From Nymphalis io (Eukaryota; Arthropoda; Insecta; Lepidoptera; Nymphalidae), in NCBI RefSeq assembly GCF_905147045.1, contig NC_065903.1, positions 3,410,001 through 3,474,000 on the forward strand: a stretch of DNA of 64,000 bases. Reading direction: 5' to 3'. Below the pieces are notes generated by a model, which was given only the letters and a program-made list of their open reading frames with translations, ran no database searches and was not told the origin of the DNA. A program made the translations under genes and the position numbers. Shown one piece after another: positions 23,085 through 35,254 of the stretch; position 1 is the stretch's first letter, and every line of letters starts with the position of its first letter.

Positions 23085-23955
23085 TCGTCATAAATATATA
23101 AAAAATTTGTTGATAATTTAAACGATTTAAATATAAACAGTGACGAAAATCATGAGGAGCCGATACGAGTATTGCATAAATATAGGTCTGTGGATAATGT
23201 TATTTAACAAAAACATTGTAATACACGAAAACACCACGAAATTACTGTGATTTGTATTTGAAGCGTCGATACTTCGACATCACCATGCAATCGGTCTAAA
23301 TTACTCAATAACGCGGTCAGTGTTGGATATTCTGATGTTCTAATGCTATTGTTCTTACAACAATGTACCTCTCTCTATGCGTCTTTTAAAACGTCATGAC
23401 TTTCACTAAATAGATGCGCCAACAATGTACTTTTAACAGAGACAAGAGGTGTTTAGTCAAAAGTAACTTATTAAAAAAAATTCAAGGTGGACTAACACAA
23501 TGCGTATGGATTCAAGAATTCTTTAACTAATAAGAATATTTATAAGTTTCATAAAAATATATTTTTATTATCACTCAAGCTAATTTCGATCTTATCTCGT
23601 TTGTTACAGAGGTTAGTTTAATTTGTATTGTATATTTGTTGTACATTATCGTTGTCTAGACACAGCTATCACTCATTAAAAATAAGTTTCGTCGCGGTCT
23701 TTGCTTCAATATATTTTTTGTTCGTTTCTCGGAACTGAGATAACGCATTAACTGCGTTCGAAATGTTGCTTTTTCACGCTATTTTAAAAGACCCAAAATT
23801 TATAGAATTTAGATACTTTTAAAATTTACTGTGAAACGATAGTGTTCCGTCATCAGCAAAAAATAATAGATAAGTTATTCCATAAATAGATTTTCCTGTT
23901 GATTATTGATAAGAATTGCATTTTGCGTCGGTTGTAGAGTTAAAGAATAAGCCAG
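23085..23955. other. AT-rich intergenic stretch, nothing recognised
   Basis: No gene, RNA or repeat could be supported. Confidence 0.5.
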
Positions 23956-24178
23956 ATATTGGGCCATCCACCGGGATCGTGTTGATTTTAGTCGAAGCTT
24001 GCGGGTTCGAATCCGTGCAAACACCACTGTGTTGTCATAATATGCTTATTTATAGTTTATAATTCATTTCAAAACCATCGTGAGGAGACTTGCATGTATC
24101 GGAATTAATTGTAGCACCCGTTTATCCACTCCAGTATCGAAACCACCTTATGGAATAGAATAGGTTACAAGGAGGCTT
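23956..24178 (+). repeat. SINE family A, decayed copy with head
   Basis: A head-like GGGCCATCCACCGGGA and B box GGTTCGAATCC are followed by GCAAACACCACTG, AATTCATTTCAAAACC, ATCGTGAGGAGACTTGCATG and AGGTTACAAGG. Order and spacing fit family A, with heavy divergence. Confidence 0.5.
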
Positions 24179-24179
24179 T

Positions 24180-25020
24180 CACTTGTCATACGTGCCGGTT
24201 CTTAAAACTTCATAATGCTTTATATTCAAATACTAAAAAATAATAATGAATGAGGCCTTAATTTTTATACCTTTCGATTCTTTTGAACGTCATTATGCTA
24301 TACCAATAATTCCAACAAATTAACAATTTGCTATATTTCTATATATTACACAGCTATTTTGAAATAATTCCAGCTCAGCATCCGCAAGAGCTTTATAATG
24401 ATCGTGGCATCGATCCCTTGCGCTCCGTAATGAAGATATCGTCCCATCTTCTTTATTGCAATAATAAAATGTATAAATAGTTAGAGAAAGATTTACAGTC
24501 TGCTTGAACATGCTAGTTAAAACCGGAAATAAAATATTGTGGTCTTCGTATTCCTGTTAAAGATGTTAGAACGAATGCATACTGCGAAACTTTTCTTCTG
24601 TTCTCTGGCTACGTTAGATATATATATTATTTTACAGAAATATTTTCTAAATATGTTATTCAATTTGTACAACCAAATATTCTGTATAAATATTTTTATT
24701 GGGCTATTTGCTTATTAGAAAAATTGTCATTTCGTTTAGTAAAATTGTCAGTTGTGTTTTTTTTTAGTTAAGAATTAGGCGGTCTTGTTTGTTGTGCTAT
24801 GAGGCAACCTGTTCGGTTCCGATTAGGCCATTCACCGCTGTCGGACGTGCATAAATAATTGTGTTCAGTTTTTTTTATTGCTATGACAGATACCCAATCC
24901 TTTGTCTATTATTTTAGGCTTGAAATGTCTTACGTAGATTAAAGATATAGATAAAAAAATTGTGATTTTTTTAAATTGAATTAAAATAACATATTTTAAT
25001 ATTATTTTTAAGTTTAGGGT
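24180..25020. other. AT-rich intergenic stretch, nothing firmly recognised
   Basis: A 63-codon minus frame at 24320-24511 and a small GC-richer patch around 24360-24450 remain unexplained. A second patch at 24775-24850 is likewise unidentified. Confidence 0.45.
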
Positions 25021-25022
25021 TA

Positions 25023-25110
25023 TTTTTTTTTTTTTTTTTATATTCGCCAGGAGGGCAAATGACTCTACTCCACCTGATGGTAAGTGGTAGTAGAGTCCAA
25101 ACGTGGTTAG
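25023..25110. repeat. Interspersed repeat fragment after a poly-T run
   Basis: A T-run is followed by CGCCAGGAGGGCAAATGACT, CTACTCCACCTGATGG and TAAGTGGTAGTAGAGTCC, a phrase familiar from the ends of lepidopteran repeats. The T-run suggests a retroposed element in minus orientation. Confidence 0.45.
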
Positions 25111-25267
25111 CGTGAAGTCTATGTTAACTAAATTTATTTGATTTTAAAATTGATATGTATTTCTTTGCAGATATTTGATATTCCACGCGTCCGCATATCG
25201 ATGTTTGAAACAATAATATAAATGTAAGTAATATTATTTTTTTAAATCAATATCTAAAACAGCATTA

Positions 25268-25415
25268 CCGAGGATTGTTGTGTTCCGGTTTGAAGGGTGA
25301 GTCAGCCAGTGTAACTACAGGCACAAGGGATATAACATCTTAGTATCCAAGGTTGGCTGCGCATTGGTAATGTAAGGAATGGTTAATATTTCTTTCAGTG
25401 CCATTGCATATGTTG
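25268..25415 (+). repeat. SINE family B, internal fragment
   Basis: GTTGTGTTCCGGTTTGAAGG, CCAGTGTAACTACAGGCAC and CAAGGTTGGCTGCGCATTGG match the middle of family B. Both ends are missing. Confidence 0.65.
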
Positions 25416-26030
25416 TCCCGTTTGTCTGTTCATTTATCAATATTTATTCTTCTTTTTATATTGAGAATCTCCAACAAAGGATACACACGTACGAGTACAT
25501 TACATCGTGGAATAATATTTTAAAATATGTGTGCTTCTTCAATTAAACGAGACCACAACAAGTACATAAATAATGACTAAACAGAAATTAAAAAAAATAT
25601 ATAAACTAAATGTTACATAGTGGGACTCGATATAACAGGAACTAGAAAAAGGTAAACAGTGGTTATACTAAGACTAAATTGTGCAAATGTGAGTTAAGAA
25701 ATATATAAAAATAGCTACAATAATTTAAATTAAAATAACGAATAATAATAAAACTTAAACAAAAAAAAAAACCATTAAAATCAAAGCATTATGTATTAAG
25801 AAACAATTTTTTAAGATATTTTTTAAATTTAGTTAGTTCTGAGATACATATATCCAAGTCAGTGTGCTGTTTAGAAAGCGCATTATACATATAGCCTACA
25901 GATCCTTGGCATAATACAATAAAACAAATATATGTAACATTACAGGTATATTATTGTTTTTAAATTATTTTGAGGTTATGTAATTGTTATAAGTAAAATG
26001 AACGTATATGTAAGTATTGTCCTATTATTG

Positions 26031-26300
26031 TCCGAGATGGCCTAGTGGGTAGAACGCGTGAATCTTAACCGATGATCGTGGGTTCAAACCCGGGCAAGCA
26101 CCACTAAATTTTCATGTGCTTAATTTGTGTTTATAATTCATCTCGTGCTTGACGGAGAAGGAAAACACCGTGAGGAAACCTGCATGTGTCTGATCTCATT
26201 GAAATTCTGCCACATGTGTATTCTACCAACTCCTTCTCCTTCTCCTCAAAAGGGAGAGGAAGCATTAGCACAGCAGTGGGACATTAACAGGCTGTTACTG
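26031..26300 (+). repeat. SINE family A, full-length copy with intact tRNA-like promoter
   Basis: The head has an A-box-like GATGGCCTAGTGGGT (26036-26050) and an exact B box GGTTCAAACCC (26081-26091). The body follows through TCTCGTGCTTGACGG, GAGGAAACCTGCATGTG, TCTGCCACATGTGTATTC and GCAGTGGGACATTAACAGG, ending GCTGTTACTG. It is one of two near full-length references for the family (the other is at 38557). Confidence 0.75.
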
Positions 26301-26792
26301 TCCTTCATCAGTGTATAACTGTATACTCACGGTAGAGTTAATAAACCTTATTATTTATTAACGATATAAAATATTGCAATAAATAATAAGACGTTTAAAA
26401 TAGGTACTAATATCCTAACCGCACTCTGATTTTGATCTCATCTGATATGCTTATCTTGATAGCTCTATCACGCTCCTTCCATGTCCTCTCCGGTATATTA
26501 GAAAGGGACAGTAATATTTCCTGGTTCGTTTTGAAATGTAATTATTGCTAACTAATGAGTTACTAGAGTTCTTGGAAGAGCAATTTGCGGAGGATAAGCG
26601 CAGGTTGTGAAATGAGTTTTAATAAACAACGCTTAAGTGATCGTCATCTTGAGTTATAAACAAGTAATTTATGTTTTGATGTTTTAATTTTACGCCTTTT
26701 CATCTATGGAACGCAATATTAATGATTGAATTCTATCTTATATTATTAATGTACTTTTAATAATACAAGCGGTTAAAAACATGCATACGACC

Positions 26793-26990
26793 ACAGCCTG
26801 TAAATGCCCTACTGTTGGGTAAAGATCTTATCTTGAAGAGGTTTTCGAGCTTTTTTTACCACACTGATCTAATGCGAGTTGATGAATACAAGTGTGGTAG
26901 AATTTCGTCCGACACATGCAGGTTTCGTCGTGATTTTTTTTCTTACAGCCGAATGAATTATGAACGCTAATTAAGCAAATAAAAACGTTG
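26793..26990 (-). repeat. SINE family A, diverged copy
   Basis: ACAGCCTGTAAATGCCCTAC, a diverged TGTTGGGTAAAG, then ACACATGCAGGTTTCGTC and GAATGAATTATGAACG follow the reverse-complement order of family A. The head is missing. Confidence 0.6.
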
Positions 26991-28005
26991 TAGCTACAAT
27001 GCCTACTCGAATAGAAATATACAATTTACTATTTCATAATGGTATTAATAAAAAATAATAGAATAATAGACAACAAAAAACCTTATTAAATCAGTGTTGA
27101 CCGTATAAAAAGAAAAAAAAAATAACGGAAAATTATCTAAATGTTAAAAATAACTTAATTGTTATTATATAGACTACAATACTGCTCATATCGTCAAAAA
27201 TTCAGACACATAAATATAACATTGCCCTTCTTTTTTTAAAGTGGGTCAATTTCTAGGCAATTTCCTATAATGTAATGGTCTTAGATTGATGATCACGTGA
27301 CGTATATAATTTACAAATATATAAATTATTTTCTATTAACGTAGGCTAGGCCCGCTGATTTATTTGTCTTAGATAAATAGATTTTTTTTTTAAAAAGTTT
27401 TTTTATATGTCGCTGTAATATAAACAAGCTGGAGTAATTATATACGACGAGATTGTATGTGTTTTTATTTGAACCGGTTACGTAGAATCAGATATTGTGA
27501 TAAATCAAAGTTGAGTTCATCTTATTTTTAAATATGAATCTGCAGTTCGGACGTCATGTTAACAAAAAAAATGGTTTTCCTTAATATATCATGTATACTT
27601 AAATGAATCGTTTATGTACAGATAATAAAACTGCTCTAAAATATTTTGGAGGGAAACCTTATTGGGCGCAATGCTGGTTAAAAACATTTATTGGGCAAAA
27701 ATGAGTATTAATTCATTTAAGTAATTGTAGAATTCGCATATATACATATATATATACATATATGTATATATGGTTTCTCTGTTTCTCTTTGTCTACGTCA
27801 TATCTTCTTTCTCATGTAAAGAAATTTACATAAACGTGACATGTATTTAAAATTTTACTCGCAACAAATATCACTTTAAAAATGTTTTATATCATTTAAA
27901 GAACCTAAAACTATAACAAAACAAAGAGTAAGTAAACATTTCAAACAAAAAAAAAAACCAAAACAGTGGGTATTTTATTCTGGCTTATCACAATAGTCTC
28001 ACGAT
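26990..28005. other. AT-rich intergenic stretch
   Basis: Nothing recognised except an alternating purine-pyrimidine run of TATATACATATATATA type around 27738-27770. Confidence 0.5.
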
Positions 28006-28009
28006 AGAT

Positions 28010-28145
28010 AGCTATTCGTTTACGTCTAAAATCGATTATCCACGGTAACGCCTCACAGATAGCGATGTAAGCGCACGCGCACCGCACCGGGTGATTATTC
28101 ACGCATCGCGATGTACATACTTTGCATCATAGTGAGTTGAGTTTG
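28010..28145. promoter_or_regulatory. Candidate regulatory island
   Basis: A compact block with an AAAATCGATTATCC homeodomain-type core, a Runx-like ACCGCAC and a GC-rich GCGCACGCGCACCGCACCGG run. The flanks are AT-rich and there is no open frame. Inferred from motif density. Confidence 0.3.
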
Positions 28146-28149
28146 CTTA

Positions 28150-30110
28150 ATAACATAGGCGGAGTAGCGGATAGAATTTTAGGTTTTGTTTTTATTATTA
28201 AGAGGGTATCTTTATCGCGAGTTAACTTTTAAACGAATATTAATTTATTTACTCTTTTTCCTTTGCCTTTATATTTTTCAATAAAATCAATCTTTGTATT
28301 ATTCTTCTTCCTGCTTATACCTAGTACGTTTGCAGTCTCTAGTATTAACATATTTAAGGCATTGCTTATATAACTATAAAAGAGAGAATTTAAATTGTAC
28401 ATATTCTTATTTTTAAGTTTTATCTAGCCTAGATGTGATGTTATTTGTCCAGTTAAATGGCAACGAGATGTCTGGCTGAAAATAACGGGTGATCCCACGC
28501 GCGTGCGCAGGACATGTAGATCGCCAGCTGATGATTAGACAAAAATGTTCGTTTATATTTGTCATCCTATTACTATTGTAATAAGGTTTAAAATGTGATA
28601 CCTTGACCTGTACCGGTAGCCATCTTATCTTCAGTAACTTTGCTACCTACGTGTAACTTGTAAAGGAGCCTTTGTAAGTATGAACTCAAAAGATCAAGTT
28701 GATTTTTTTATTACGTGTTATGACTAATATTTCTATGCTTTTAGTATAGATGCTACAATAATATAAACGAACTTCCAAAAGGAATGGTTTTTAATACAGT
28801 AAATTATATACAACTTCACAAATTTTGAACCAATTATAATGGTTCAATTTTGTTTTGTAAAAAAAAAAAATTATACAGAGATGTACATTCTAGTTATATT
28901 TTCTAGTTAGTGTTAGCACGTATATTGTCTAGTTTATTCATCGTCCATTACTTAATTAACCCACTATTATAAAGGTATTACAATGCACTATTTTGTTTCA
29001 AATTAGGTCGAAAACACCCCACTGTAAATATTATATCAAACAATACAAAATACATCGCCGACTGACTTAAACGGAAACGTGTATTGAATCGCCAACACTT
29101 CGAGTCACGATCTTTAATTTTAAATCATTTATGAGAAAGGCGTTCATAGAAATGCACACGTCTAAACTCTAGGCTGAAATTCTATTTATGCGAATCAAAT
29201 GCACGTCAGTTTCTATCGTATCCTGTCACGGGTTTGAGGTATAATGGATTTCATGTGAAATTGTTTTAAGATTTCCCAAGATAGACCGCTTGGTTTACAC
29301 AATATTTTCTAAATAAAACCCTATTAAACTTGCTTTAAAATTACAGTTTATTTACATTACAAGGAATCATTTTAATAGAAATAAACTCGGTTAAATGATT
29401 TAACCTGTATAGTGTAGGCAGAACAAAATAGAAAAGAGCTACAACATTTCAACTCGTGGGTAATTTAAAAGTTAAGTAAATATTATTTTGCTGAACTAAA
29501 CGATACACCATTAAAAAGCTTAACCGTCATATTATTGGAAACCAACTTACACTAAAACATTTCCAAGGAATGTTGGGATCACGCAGGCCGTAAAACTCTG
29601 CCAAATGATAATGTTGATTATGACTTTAAATAATACTGATTGTAAAATAAACATTCCAAAAATACGAAGGGCACAAAATAATTAGAAGATGTTGAAACGG
29701 TACAGTTTAAAAATTCACGATGAAGCACATGACTTCGCTTAAAATAATAAATCACAGTGATTTAAACTTAAATTCAGATTAAAAATACAAAACTGACAAA
29801 TATAAATTTAAAACGTTGAAATAAACTAACGCATAAAGATAACAACATGTGACGGCATACCAAATTTTTATAACAAATACGATACGATACTTTTTTATTT
29901 ATGTGACATAACTGCTTCATAACGCAGTCGAAGGGTTGGTTCATTGTTGAGGTTGAACTATGACAAGTTAAAATTTTTGTATTTTTATAAATGTGGTATA
30001 TTGAATATTTTTTTCACGATTTTTAAATATTTGGAATATTACAATGTGACAGTTGAAATGTATTTAATGAAATAAAATAAATTATTGATTGTATTTCCCG
30101 GCTTCAATCA
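28150..30110. other. AT-rich intergenic stretch, nothing recognised
   Basis: A slightly GC-richer patch at 28440-28520 (CCCACGCGCGTGCGCAGG) may be a small element. Otherwise featureless. Confidence 0.5.
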
Positions 30111-30540
30111 TTTGGTATGGCAACCCTAGTCACGGTCCAGGGCTATTCCCGTTTTGAAGCGACATGTCGTGTCCGTTATGCGGGATATTAATCTATATGC
30201 AAACTGCCGGGTTTAGACATGCGGCGAGATGTTCACTTCTTAATATAAAATACATACACATAAACATACGGAAGTCAGCATTCGTGTATGTGTATTATAA
30301 TAGCCGCTGGATCGTTCGATCGGAACTTTCACAGTATTATTTATATAGACAATTCTACTGTTTTATGGTTACGATACGTTTCCGATTCTATTTCGAATCA
30401 ACGTCGAATGAACCGCAATCGGATCTGAATCGTTGTAAGTAGAATAAGAAAACGACTAAACGGCAACGATTACGTTTCGATTCGATTGAGATCACGTGAC
30501 GATTTGTTAGTAAAATTGGCTCCCTGGTCCGTCATATTTA
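30110..30540. promoter_or_regulatory. Candidate conserved non-coding island
   Basis: A less AT-rich block containing GGTATGGCAACCCTAG, which resembles an X-box half-site for RFX factors, and CGATCGGAAC words. A 92-codon plus frame (30164-30442) crosses it but is not protein-like. Confidence 0.28.
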
Positions 30541-30547
30541 CTTGACT

Positions 30548-30765
30548 AGGTGGTAGGTTTTTGTGAAGTCCGCCTGGGCTTCCCACTCATCACATATTTT
30601 ATTGGCAAAAAGATATATATTTTTTTAATATTTTTTTTTGACGGTTTGAAGGGTGAGTGAGATAGTGTAATTTCAGGCACATAACTTTGTAGTCCCCAAG
30701 GTTGGTGGCGCATTGGCGATGTAAGGGATGTTTAATATTTCTAACAGCACCAATACTCAGTGAAG
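30548..30765 (+). repeat. SINE family B, internally rearranged copy
   Basis: The start GGTGGTAGGTTTTTGTGAAG and CCACTCATCACATATTTTAT is followed by a poly-T insertion, then GGTTTGAAGGGTGAGTGAGA and CCAAGGTTGGTGGCGCATTG. The 3' end is lost. Confidence 0.6.
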
Positions 30766-30769
30766 TACT

Positions 30770-31368
30770 CCTACCAGTAGACGGCCACATGTCACTGACC
30801 ACATTTTCCTTATTTTTTATTAATATGTTACAGAATTGAACAGGTATCAGCATGAATTTTTGCTAGACTTCTAAATATTTGTTTATTTAATTGATATAAA
30901 ATAATTTATTGAAAGTTGCTAATGAATATTTACTGCAAAATAAATACTAAATCAATATTATAAAAATCGTTATTAATGATTTTGACAAACGACATATCGT
31001 TTCTCTATTAATATTTATGGTGGCAAATATTTATTTTAATCGACATTTTATATGAACAACTAAGTGGCATAAATGATTTTCAAATGTATCGCTGTCCATA
31101 AATATATTTTATCAATCGTTTTTTGTTATTATTTTAGACAAATTGGCAGTTTTCTAGAATTTATATTTACTTAATTTGTAACTAATTTCACTTTTGAATA
31201 ATTTTTAGTGGTGTTAGAATCGATATATAAATACATAATAAATTTTAATGTTTTTTTGATAGTGAAAGCTTAGTTTCTTTTTGTCATATTAGTTTTTTAT
31301 TTTATATTACATATTTTTTTACAATTAACATCAAAGCAACGAGGCATGGTTTTTTTATATATATTTCT
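30770..31368. other. AT-rich intergenic stretch, nothing recognised
   Basis: No gene, RNA or repeat could be supported. Confidence 0.5.
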
Positions 31369-31369
31369 A

Positions 31370-31660
31370 TTTTTTTTTAATTGATAGGTCACCTGATTGC
31401 AAGGTCACCACCTGAGATATTGGCGCTGTAAGAAACCGTTAGTTACTTACAACGTCATTGCGCCACTAACCTAAAGATGTAATGTCTCTTGTACCTGTAG
31501 TTAAACTCACTTACTCGCCCTTCCAACCGGAATACAACAATACACTTGGTATTATTGTATTCCAGTTGGTTTTGATTGCTGTATGGTGGTACAATATGGG
31601 TATCATATGGTAATATAATCGTACCTACTCAGACAGGCTTGTATAAAGCCCTACCACGAA
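31370..31660 (-). repeat. SINE family B, diverged copy
   Basis: A T-rich start, then GGTCACCTGATTGCAAGGTC, GCGCCACTAACC, CTCACTTACTCGCCCTTCC and ACAGGCTTGTATAAAGCCCT match the family B reverse complement. About 60 bases in the middle are extra. Confidence 0.6.
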
Positions 31661-31799
31661 GTAAATTATGAATGGTTTGTATAAGTAATTATAACGATGA
31701 TGTCTTGATCGATTTTGTACACGATGATAATTCCCATGAAGACTTGGACAATGCAGTAGATACGGTACGCATCAAAAACACCCTTGCACTCTAAATTCA

Positions 31800-31895
31800 T
31801 GCACCACGGTAGCCCGCACTGTCATTCTATGGAACGACAATTCGACCCGACAATCCTAATTTCCGAGGCAAGGCGGTATAAACATTAAAAATTTC
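31800..31895 (-). repeat. Short SINE family C fragment
   Basis: TTCTATGGAACGACAATTCG followed by TTTCCGAGGCAAGGC resembles the reverse complement of the family C body (GTTCCATCGAG ... GTGCCTCGGAAAGC). Diverged and short. Confidence 0.35.
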
Positions 31896-33595
31896 TTGCA
31901 CGAAAAAAAAACTTAACTATTTGAGTTATTGTTCGTCCGAGACAATTCTTATATGTATAAATAATACTTAGCCGTAATATAAATCAGATATTTATAATAT
32001 TGTATGAAATTAACGGTGTTCGTGTCAAATGAACGTTAATATGGAAGCCAGAAGCTGCTTCGGCATTATTCAATGTCTTTCTTACATAGGGTTGTCAATT
32101 GTCATACTTTTCTATTTTTATCATACATATTTTTTCAACAAAAACTTATATATTATATAAACTTATATATTGCTACATATTTTTAAACCAAGCCTTCGCC
32201 GCATCTCTGTCTATAATAATAATAATAAATAATCTTTATTCACATACAAAGTTACTAAGCATAATGAAGTCCCTGATTTATGAGCTAGATTAGACCTGTA
32301 TTACAGAAATCAGTTTTTTTTGGACAGTTTTCACCAATGAACAGAGTGATTTATGGATGGTTTTATGAAAATTGGCTGATATATTACGGTGATTGTTTAA
32401 TTTTTCAGAAAACATCATAACGAATGGAAGTTTTACTGGCGTACGCCGCGTAAGCCAATAGTCATGTTATGTATTATGATATAAACATGTTATTTAGACC
32501 CTTATTTGACCCGTGCGAAGCCGTGACTAATAAATGATATAATTTGTATAAATGTTCAATTATACGTTTATATATCCATACTCTAGAATTAGTGTTTACT
32601 GTATCCAAGGTTATTTTAAAATAAAAAATATTTTAAATTTGGTCTGTAAGACGTGATACTCTGATATACTTCAAAATGGTTATTTTAAAAACCAAATGTA
32701 CTATAGTATCTGTATTTTAATTGATCGTTTTACTGATTAAAAATAATCTGAACAAATGACAATAATAAAGTAATACACACGTTGATTTTGATAACCCTGT
32801 TTCTAAAACATAATTCAAAATTTATTTATGTTAATAGTATAATGTTTGTTATTCTTAATTTTATAACAACACATACAATTTGAGAGATTTGTTTCTAATA
32901 TCGTTAGGAATTCGTTATGACTTTGTCCCTTAGGTTTAATCGAAATAAATAAGATCCTATCAAAATTGCTTATTAAGTTTTTGAATTGATGGTAGTAAAA
33001 TTACAATGGAGCCGCTTTATATCTTCATTACGTCATTGAAAATATATAAAAGTATTACATAGTATTTTGCCGATGTTTCTATATGATCCGACTAGACATG
33101 ATATCGTTTTTTGATTTATTTGATACGATACGAATACGATTATGTTAAATATTAATACACAAAAGCAACAAAAGTACACAGCACGGTTATATGTGACTGT
33201 GAAAAATGATAAATTATTTATTTATCGTGTAACAAAATTGAAATATTTTTGCGTCAGTGGTCTTTCAAACGTTTTATACATATTTATCGTTGCAAGCGAA
33301 TATAACCTTGAATTTTTGCTATCGCTGAGCTAAACTCGACTGTATCATATTATCAATAAATTTGTTTGTTATTATATGTACAAATAGCATTTATCTGATG
33401 TGCAATTCGTTGAATTTACGAAATGCATATAAAATAATAAAGTGCGGCATTATGATTAGACGTAAAAGTGAAAAAAAATAATTTCGGAAATGTCTGTTGT
33501 TTATTATAATAATAATAATAAGAAGAATAAGTAATGTTTTATAATAAAAAAAATACTATAGGTATATTTAGTTGTAAGGCAGTACCGCTAAATAT
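31895..33595. other. AT-rich intergenic stretch with one decayed repeat
   Basis: About 32320-32530 ends with GACCCGTGCGAAGCCG, the tail phrase of a widespread insect repeat. A (TAA)n run lies at about 32213-32233 and a similar one at 33507-33525. No gene is credible. Confidence 0.45.
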
Positions 33596-33597
33596 AG

Positions 33598-33760
33598 CAT
33601 TAATGTGTTCCGGTTTTAAGCATAGATGAACGAGTGTAACTACTGGCACAGGAGACGAAATATCTTAGATCCTATGGTTGGTGGCACATCTATTTCTATG
33701 GCCGAAGATGACCACACGTCAGATGCACATATGCCAATCTACTTTACGGCTTAAAATAAA
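33598..33760 (+). repeat. SINE family B, diverged fragment
   Basis: TGTTCCGGTTTTAAGC, GAGTGTAACTACTGGCACAG, ATGGTTGGTGGCACAT and GATGACCACACGTCAG follow family B order with a small internal loss. Confidence 0.5.
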
Positions 33761-33764
33761 TAAT

Positions 33765-34590
33765 GTATTTACAAAAAATCTCAACGCTCTTATATTATTT
33801 AACTTATTTCATAAATTACATAATTTAGGTTCTTATTAAACTATTAATTAAAAATTGATAACGAATATCAGCTGTTCATATCAAAGAAAGAAAAACAGTG
33901 AAGTATTTGTTTTTATGTGTATTTTAAATTTGAATATTCAAAAGGGCATTACATAAGAAAAAAATTATCGAAAACGTTTTATACAATACTGTAGTGAAAC
34001 TTAACAAACAAATATTGCCTTACAAATATTTGTGTTTTGGCACGCGTTATTTGTATAGTTGGCGCTAAAAAGTCATTTGCGCATTAAATGGGTAATTCTC
34101 TTTATTTAATGCCTCGTTATCGCCTCGATGCTCACGTAAGAGATTACGAACCAGACAAACCGGGAAGTACTATAAGTTTAAACACTAAGATACAATTTAA
34201 AAAAAAAAAACGAACTTTTTGTAAAGAGTTTATCAAAATCTTAAAAATTTCCGCATTACTGATGATAAATTTTATTTCTAAAGTAGATTTGTTTCTATGA
34301 TTGTAATATACTGTTTGTGCGGATGACAATTCCAGTTTTCTAGCTTTTGCTAGAATTTACTTAGCTGTAGATGTGTGTAAAGGTTACTGTCGCAAACATC
34401 TTTATGTATATCCTAATAAATACGGAGACGATTATCAAACCAATATACATAAAACTCATATACATACCTGAAGATGCAGCACGTTACGGCGATTTTAGTA
34501 TACATATAATATTATAACATAAATGGTTGCACTTCGTAGTTTTACCCGTTGTACGTTTAGACTATTAATACGTGAAGCGTGAATTTCATG
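33765..34590. other. AT-rich intergenic stretch, nothing recognised
   Basis: Overlapping frames of 60-70 codons on both strands near 34088-34329 are not protein-like. Confidence 0.5.
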
Positions 34591-34592
34591 TT

Positions 34593-34888
34593 CTTTTTTT
34601 TTATAGAATAGGAAGGCGGACGAGCATATGGGGCACCTAATAGTAAGTGGTCACCAAACGCCTTGTCTAAGGAGACAATGGCATTGTAAGAAATGTCAAC
34701 CATCGCTTACATAGCCAATGCGCCACCAACCTTGGGAACTAAGATGTTATGTCACTTGTGCCTGTAATTACACTGGCTCGCTCACCCTTCAAACCGGAAC
34801 ACAACAATATCAAGTATTGTTGTTTTGCGGTAGAATATCTGATGAGTGGGTGGACCAGACGAGCTTGCACAAAGCCCTACCACCGGTA
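34593..34888 (-). repeat. SINE family B, full-length copy
   Basis: A poly-T start, then ATAGAATAGGAAGGCGGACG, AGCATATGGG, CGCCACCAACCTTGGGAAC, CTCACCCTTCAAACCGGAAC and GCTTGCACAAAGCCCTACCA. It is an almost complete reverse complement of the 17183 copy. Confidence 0.72.
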
Positions 34889-34914
34889 AATCTTGTTAAA
34901 TAATAATATTCTCG

Positions 34915-35250
34915 ATAAAGCTGCAGGTTGCAGATCCGATGTGGTGATTCCATTGTGGTGATGATTCGTGTTGTACCCACTGATCGGCTCGATTAAAAGT
35001 TATTGGGGTATCTATCTATCAAGAAAACTTTTATTAGTAGCCGGAAGCTAGAAGTTGGTAATGTTTACACTTGCCTCAGAAAGCTCGTAAAGATTATAAC
35101 GCTATTGGTCCTGTGTCTGAACTCTCTCCGGCCGTATAGGATTTGCCTTCACATCGAATTATGAAAGTGAGCAATTAATTACACAGTACACATTGTTTTT
35201 GTGTACTCACTCGTGTACTATAATAATATGACCTGACTTAGCGTTGCCGA
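34915..35250 (+). repeat. SINE family C, diverged copy directly beside a SINE B
   Basis: The body words AGCCGGAAGCTAGAAGTTGG, GCCTCAGAAAGCTCGTAAAG and GGTCCTGTGTCTGAACTC parallel the 14045 copy. The head (GCAGGTTGCAGATCCG) is degraded and the B box is unclear. Confidence 0.55.
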
Positions 35251-35254
35251 TATC

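Noticed and set aside
24320..24511. 63-codon minus-strand frame with fairly balanced composition
   Set aside because: Short, with no family match and no supporting signals. Weaker than the 1584 and 11287 stretches.
26036..26110. Possible tRNA gene
   Set aside because: It is the tRNA-like head of SINE A. The same head and body recur at 38557 and, reversed, at 7041 and 226.
27738..27770. CRISPR-like or structured repeat
   Set aside because: It is only an alternating TATACA-type simple repeat. No spaced repeat array exists in the window.
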